A stretch of 64,000 nt of DNA, from assembly GCF_932274485.2 (NCBI RefSeq), contig NC_065879.2:38310436-38374435 (forward strand), read 5' to 3'. The DNA comes from Patella vulgata. Its lineage: Eukaryota > Mollusca > Gastropoda > Patellidae. The position numbers and the translations under genes are program-made. Each line of letters begins with the position of its first letter. Positions within the stretch are counted from its first letter, which is position 1. This document shows, one piece after another, positions 58,817 to 64,000 of this stretch. The notes beneath the pieces are model-generated. The model was given only the letters and a program-made list of their open reading frames with translations, ran no database searches and was not told the origin of the DNA.

Positions 58817-59496
58817 CAGTGGCGGCGCCAGCCGTCGGTGATTGGAGGGGCAAAGCTAGGGCAAAGTCCAAGGTTAAGTGGGCAAAGGCACGAGCTTCAA
58901 CTAGGGGTAGGGGGCCTTCCCCAGAAAATTTTGAAAAACAGGTTGCCGGAAATGCAGCCTGGCAGTATTTCAGGCACTGATCGATGAGGTAAAGTGTCAA
59001 ACGAACGGACTTGCGAATCACGACGAAGCCCACTCACGAGCGTCAAAGTAGGATGTCCTCCCCCAGAAAATTTTGAAAAATAGACTGCCGGAAATGCTGT
59101 CAGGCACCGATCGTCGAGATAAATAGATCTGCCCAGATACCGTTCGTCGCCTGATCACTAGTTTATATCCGACTAGAGAACAAAATGTCAAACGAACGGA
59201 CTTGCGAACCCCAACGAATTAACGAATTCCCCTTGTGAGCACCAAAGTAGCGAGTCCATTGGGGACCTCGCCAAGAAAATTTTGAAAAAAGACTGTCGGA
59301 AATGCTCTACAACATGCAAGTTTATGATTAAGTGGGGATGTGGGATTTATTCATCGTAGAAGGTATTGATTACCGAAACGTATCACAAATACTTTTTTTA
59401 TTTTCTAAAATTATTGGGGGGGGGGGGGCAAACAGAGAGCAGACCAGATTAATGGGGGGCCCCCCTTGCCCCCCCCCCCCCCTGGCGCCGCCACTG
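58817..59496. mobile_element. 680-bp non-autonomous hAT-like element
   Basis: Perfect 15-bp inverted ends CAGTGGCGGCGCCAG. Flanking 8-bp duplication gtgatcta / gtgttcta (7 of 8). CAGTGGCG-type ends with 8-bp targets are typical of hAT. The interior has an internally repeated 'cagaaaattttgaaaa' stretch (three times), poly-G (59416-59428) and poly-C. The minus frame at 58683-59033 is a by-product. Confidence 0.85.
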
Positions 59497-59581
59497 GTGT
59501 TCTATTGGCCCATCCCAAGCCGTTTAAAGTAGAGACTCTTCAGAGGAGAGGACGGACTAGCTAAAAAGTAGTTGTGCTATG

Positions 59582-59632
<51 letters not shown>

Positions 59633-60590
59633 AACGGAACAAAACTGTTAAAGGCTGTATCTGTTCATTAAACACAAGCGTTTAAAGTCTATGTATGTTC
59701 ATTAGATGCAGGTTGCGCGCTCAAAGAGTATTTCTCAAGAACTGGAGATGGATATCCCAGTGGATAACACGTTCGCCTGGCCGCCTCGACAGATGGCATT
59801 GATTCTGAGAATTCATGCAAAATATAAATGCAACATTATTTAACAGACTGATGGACACAATGTGATTTATGATTAAGTTGACATACAAAAGTATAATTCA
59901 GTTACATTATGGGATATGTATATCAATTATAATTGCATGCTATATATTCAAATTCAGCTACTTAAAGTAGCTAAGTCTCTAACTCAATATCATCAAAAAT
60001 CTTCGACATTGAAAACACGAATTATTTGTCAATTCAAATCAACATTGGTCTTGTGATCTTACAGGGAAAAGATGGGCTTCTGATATCCGATATTCAAGAC
60101 AAAATAAACATTTTACCATTGGAACACGAATCGTGTACCATAATGCGTTTCAGCGCCATTTGGAACAAGGGACTCAAAGAACAGGGATAAACATATTCCA
60201 CAAGTCATGTCAAATGGTGACGCTATATTCTTATCTGGAGAGCATGCGCAATAAATACCATCGGTGTAGACTGGAAAAACCAGACGCTAAAGATTGCCAT
60301 TCACATGAGATTTCTGGCGTATTTCGCCGAACATAACTGATTAGAAATTACAGTAAAAACAGAAACGATTGAATGTAAATCAGTTTATATACATTCATAT
60401 TACATTATTATATACGTTGCGACCCATTTTTGTCAATTTCTAGGTCCCAAATATTAGCGATTTAGCTCCTTTAAGTAAAGGGAGATAATAGACAATGTAT
60501 GCTAAATAACAAGACATGGGTTTCTATTAAATTAAACATAATATATGACAGATAGCAATACCAGGCCCGGCGGAGTAGGGGGGCTAGGGG
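59428..60590 (+). repeat. Segmental duplication, block A
   Basis: Nearly identical to 62821-63987. It begins 69 bp inside the right end of the hAT-like element and includes the (CT)n run at 59584-59622, a tRNA-like SINE relic ('ccagtggataacacgttcgc') and family F repeat (59880-60500). The 67-codon frame at 60133 is identical in both blocks but lies in a repeat. Confidence 0.95.
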
Positions 60591-62020
60591 TTGTTGCACG
60601 CAAGTAACTATTCTAATAATAACAAAAAGGCTTGAATTTAACATAGACGCAATTTAACATAGACGCGAGTAGAAGTGAGACTTCTAGAACGTAGACTTTC
60701 AGAAGAAGAAAACCCTGCTATGCTCTATACTGTTCCCAGGGTAAAGAGACCCGCGGTTGCGAGGGTCGCGATTAGATAACTGAACGGTCGATCTTTATCT
60801 CATGTCTGTTGTATCTATGACATAATTAGGTAATTAGAAAAACGACGGGATAGAGTTTTATTTATACTCTTTCCTTGTGCCCCTTATCCATCAAATAATT
60901 CACTGCTATGGCCAGTTGAAACAAGCGGTTGCCATCAAGATATGCCCTCATTTTGTAAGAAATGGACGGGGAAGAGGTAAAATCAAAAGGGCTATCCTAT
61001 CATTCAAGATCATTTGATCCTTAACATATTTAAGGTACATAAGAATGGGACAACAACGGTAGCTCCCCCCCCCTCTCCCACCTGGGGTGCCTACAAAATA
61101 TGTACATATTTCAGATTTTGCGTGAAAAGCAGGGGCTATAGCTCTAGAATGTAAGGTCTTTTTGTTCGACTCAAACTTTTCCCCAAATTTTCGGTGGGTT
61201 GAACGCTTTTCACTACAGACAGAGCAACCACTGATCATGTATCTGCTCCAAGGCGTGTATAAGGTTGACGACTGAATGTTTAAACACAGATATATTCTTA
61301 CTACAATATTATATAGTCAAGCAGTAGTAATAAGTTTCACTTTAATCCCTTCAAGTGCCCGTGAGTTTAAGATACATAAACTTGGAAGTAGCATTCTAAA
61401 ACATGTAACTTTACTCGTCACCGTTACCAAATGTCCATTCAAACCCGCTTCTTCGATTATGGTCCAAAAAAAATCCACAAAAAAGCTTGCAAAAGGGGTG
61501 AAAAGAGAGAGGGAGAGCTAGAAAGTGAGAGCTACATTCGTGTAACCAGACAGTGGCACTTTTTATGGTTGTTTGCCTAAAGACTAGTAATTCTCTCCCC
61601 ATTCACTTGAATGTCAAATCGATGACAGGAATTTAATCTTAACTCTGAACGTAGGTCTGATTACTCTCGCCCTGTACGTTCAGGAACCGCCCTATTGAAT
61701 CCTTGTCGAAAAACTTTCGAACCCCAGTCAATTTTACTGGGTAACTTTTTACTGCTAAACGGTCGCGGACGTTAAATAAAGCTATTTCACACACACACAC
61801 ACACATCCACCACACACCTCTGTGAAACAGATTGGGCGAGTGTAATGGGACATAGGTCCAGAGCTGAACTAGTTAGCGCCCAACTCTCGTTCTAGTCAAA
61901 CACAACCGAACAAACTACCAAGATGTTCGAACATTGGCTGACAATTAAAGCGAGAGAGAGAGAGAGAGAAATGGGGTTTAACGTCCACTCGACACAAACT
62001 AGGTCATTTCGGGACTAACA
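60591..62020. other. Spacer with repeat E copy 2
   Basis: Repeat family E at 61165-61560 (inverse-free match to 45690-46030), an (AC)n run at 61789-61806 and a (GA)n run at 61953-61970. No gene supported. Confidence 0.5.
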
Positions 62021-62236
62021 CATGGTCCAATTTTTTTATTTCTATAATTCGCTTGCGCGTTGGGTCTTTAGCAGTGGGAGGAAACCGGAGGACCCGGAGA
62101 AAACCCGCGAGGTTGGACAGGCGACCCTACTCCTTGCCACGTACAACCGGGGAATTGAAACCCCGCCAGTTGACTCAATGGCAGACCGTATGATACAGCG
62201 CGCGCGTGCTAACCATTCGGCCATCCAACCCCCCGA
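61972..62236 (-). repeat. tRNA-derived SINE, family 1, fullest copy
   Basis: Minus strand: ggatggccgaatggttagca (A-box region), 'gcgctgtatcatacggtctg', 'ggtttcaattccccgg' (B box), 'ggttttctccgggtcctccg', 'cccactgctaaagaccca', and the tail 'gttagtcccgaaatgaccta' ending 'gtggacgttaaaccccattt'. Confidence 0.85.
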
Positions 62237-62295
62237 CAATTAAAGCGGAAATTATGACAGTTTGCGAAAACAAATAATTGACGAATTTATATTAA

Positions 62296-62682
62296 AGATG
62301 CATTATGGAAGATTTAGATATAGAGCTGGCTGTTCTTGCTATAATAGTTCAAAAATAGATAACGCAAAATAAATATATTGAAAATTTCATTCGAATTACT
62401 TTATTCCGAGCAAAGTTATCACTGATGGAAGTTTTGTCAGAGATTGTTTATTATCGTAACAACGGTAGGCCTACTTGTGATTTTAGACAGCCTAGATTCG
62501 CCATTTTTACTTTAAACCATTAAATGGCGACCGGAGTTTAATTCTCCGCCATACGATGTTCTAGAAAGTTGATTATAGAAACTTGACATGTGAATAAATT
62601 TCTAAATAATAGTTTATATAACATTTGAAGCCAAAATAAAGACCTGTATAGTAAGCAGATTAAGCTCTTACATAATGCCTCT
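62296..62682. mobile_element. TTAA-flanked MITE, family C, second whole copy
   Basis: 387 bp with TTAA at 62292-62295 and 62683-62686. Ends AGATGCATTATG and inverse AGAGGCATTATG. Same family as 57587-57983. Confidence 0.8.
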
Positions 62683-62820
62683 TTAAAGAAGAGAATAACT
62701 TTTGCATTGTTCATAAAACATGTTTATCTAGGACATGTTTTGGTTTTCATTTAAATTCACGACAAAATTTACCCCAAAGACAATAATAAGTTATCATTTA
62801 GGAATAAAGATAATAAAAGC

Positions 62821-62972
62821 GCAAACAGAGAGCAGACCAGATTAATGGGGGGCCCCCCTTGCCCCCCCCCCCCTGGCGCCGCCACTGGTGTTCTATTGGC
62901 CCATCCCAAGCCGTTTAAAGTAGAGACTCTTCAGAGGAGAGGACGGACTAGCTAAAATGTAGTTGTGCTATG

Positions 62973-63019
<47 letters not shown>

Positions 63020-63987
63020 AACGGAACAAAACTGTTAAAGGCTGTATCTGTTCATTAAACACAAGCGTTTAAAGTCTATGTATGTTCATTAGATGCAAGC
63101 ATCTGCAGGTTGCGCGCTCAAAGAGTATTTCTCAAGAACTGGAGATGGATATCCCAGTGGATAACACGTTCGCCTGGCCGCCTCGACAGATGGCATTGAT
63201 TCTGAGAATTCATGCAAAATATAAATGCAACATTATTTAACAGACTGATGGACACAATGTGATTTATGATTAAGTTGACATACAAAAGTATAATTCAGTT
63301 ACATTATGGGATATGTATATCAATTATAATTGCATGCTATATATTCAAATTCAGCTACTTAAAGTAGCTAAGTCTCTAACTCAATATCATCAAAAATCTT
63401 CGACATTGAAAACACGAATTATTTGTCAATTCAAATCAACATTGGTCTTGTGATCTTACAGGGAAAAGATGGGCTTCTGATATCCGATATTCAAGACAAA
63501 ATAAACATTTTACCATTGGAACACGAATCGTGTACCATAATGCGTTTCAGCGCCATTTGGAACAAGGGACTCAAAGAACAGGGATAAACATATTCCACAA
63601 GTCATGTCAAATGGTGACGCTATATTCTTATCTGGAGAGCATGCGCAATAAATACCACCGGTGTAGACTGGAAAAACCAGACGCTAAAGATTGCCATTCA
63701 CATGAGATTTCTGGCGTATTTCGCCGAACATAACTGATTAGAAATTACAGTAAAAACAGAAACGATTGAATGTAAATCAATTTATATACATTCATATTAC
63801 ATTATTATATACGTTGCGACCCATTTTTGTCAATTTCTAGGTCCCAAATATTAGCGATTTAGCTCCTTTAAGTAAAGGGAGATAATAGACAATGTATGCT
63901 AAATAACAAGACATGGGTTTCTATTAAATTAAACATAATATATGACAGATAGCAATACCAGGCCCGGCGGAGTAGGGGGGCTAGGGG
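62821..63987 (+). repeat. Segmental duplication, block B
   Basis: About 99% identical to 59428-60590. Differences seen: poly-C and (CT)n length, one 9-bp insertion ('agcatctgc' near 63100) and a few single bases. The left boundary falls inside the hAT end. The right boundary runs into the G-rich repeat also found in the GPCR-1 intron and then the window end. Confidence 0.95.
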
Positions 63988-64000
63988 GGGGGGGCTTTAG

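Noticed and set aside
60133-60336. 67-aa frame identical at 63530-63733, looking like a conserved gene
   Set aside because: Identity is explained by the recent segmental duplication. Older copies of the same repeat at 3225-3530 and 4795-5180 do not keep the frame.

Overview
The window is animal nuclear DNA, AT-rich, with GT-AG introns, short exons in large repeat-filled introns, TATA boxes and AATAAA signals. tRNA-headed SINEs, small transposons and lophotrochozoan-style GPCRs suggest a mollusc, most likely a gastropod. The species cannot be fixed from the sequence alone.

Layout. (1) 1-7187 is repeat-rich and has one possible terminal exon (5742-5999, minus). (2) 7188-8468 is an intronless class A peptide-type GPCR. 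(3) 8469-13913 is repeats. (4) 13914-24180 (minus) is a complete nine-exon ALAD gene (porphobilinogen synthase, 329 aa) rebuilt here from its splice sites; its introns carry several mobile elements. (5) 26207-29476 and 35998-39486 are two tandem paralogous two-exon genes for large secretin/methuselah-like GPCRs with a somatomedin-B-like ectodomain. (6) 39487-47302 is a repeat island with a LINE fragment, SINEs, a probable solo LTR and a large foldback. (7) 47303-51014 (minus) is a three-exon polypeptide GalNAc-transferase. (8) 52114-57322 (minus) is a third, more diverged SMB-type GPCR with the same intron position. (9) 57323-64000 is transposons plus a near-identical 1.16 kb segmental duplication.

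The genes do not form a pathway: ALAD is haem-biosynthesis housekeeping, GALNT is a Golgi O-glycosylation enzyme, and the four GPCRs are cell-surface receptors. The most interesting structure is the SMB-GPCR cluster. All three genes share a phase-0 intron and a TATA box about 45-50 bp before the ATG. The two tandem copies share a 104-bp identical tract that looks like gene conversion. A 2.4 kb long-inverted-repeat transposon sits just upstream of the second gene's TATA box; the first gene preserves the empty site. A TTAA-specific MITE later entered one arm of that transposon, and the other arm preserves that empty site. Several other non-autonomous elements can be delimited to the base by their target duplications.
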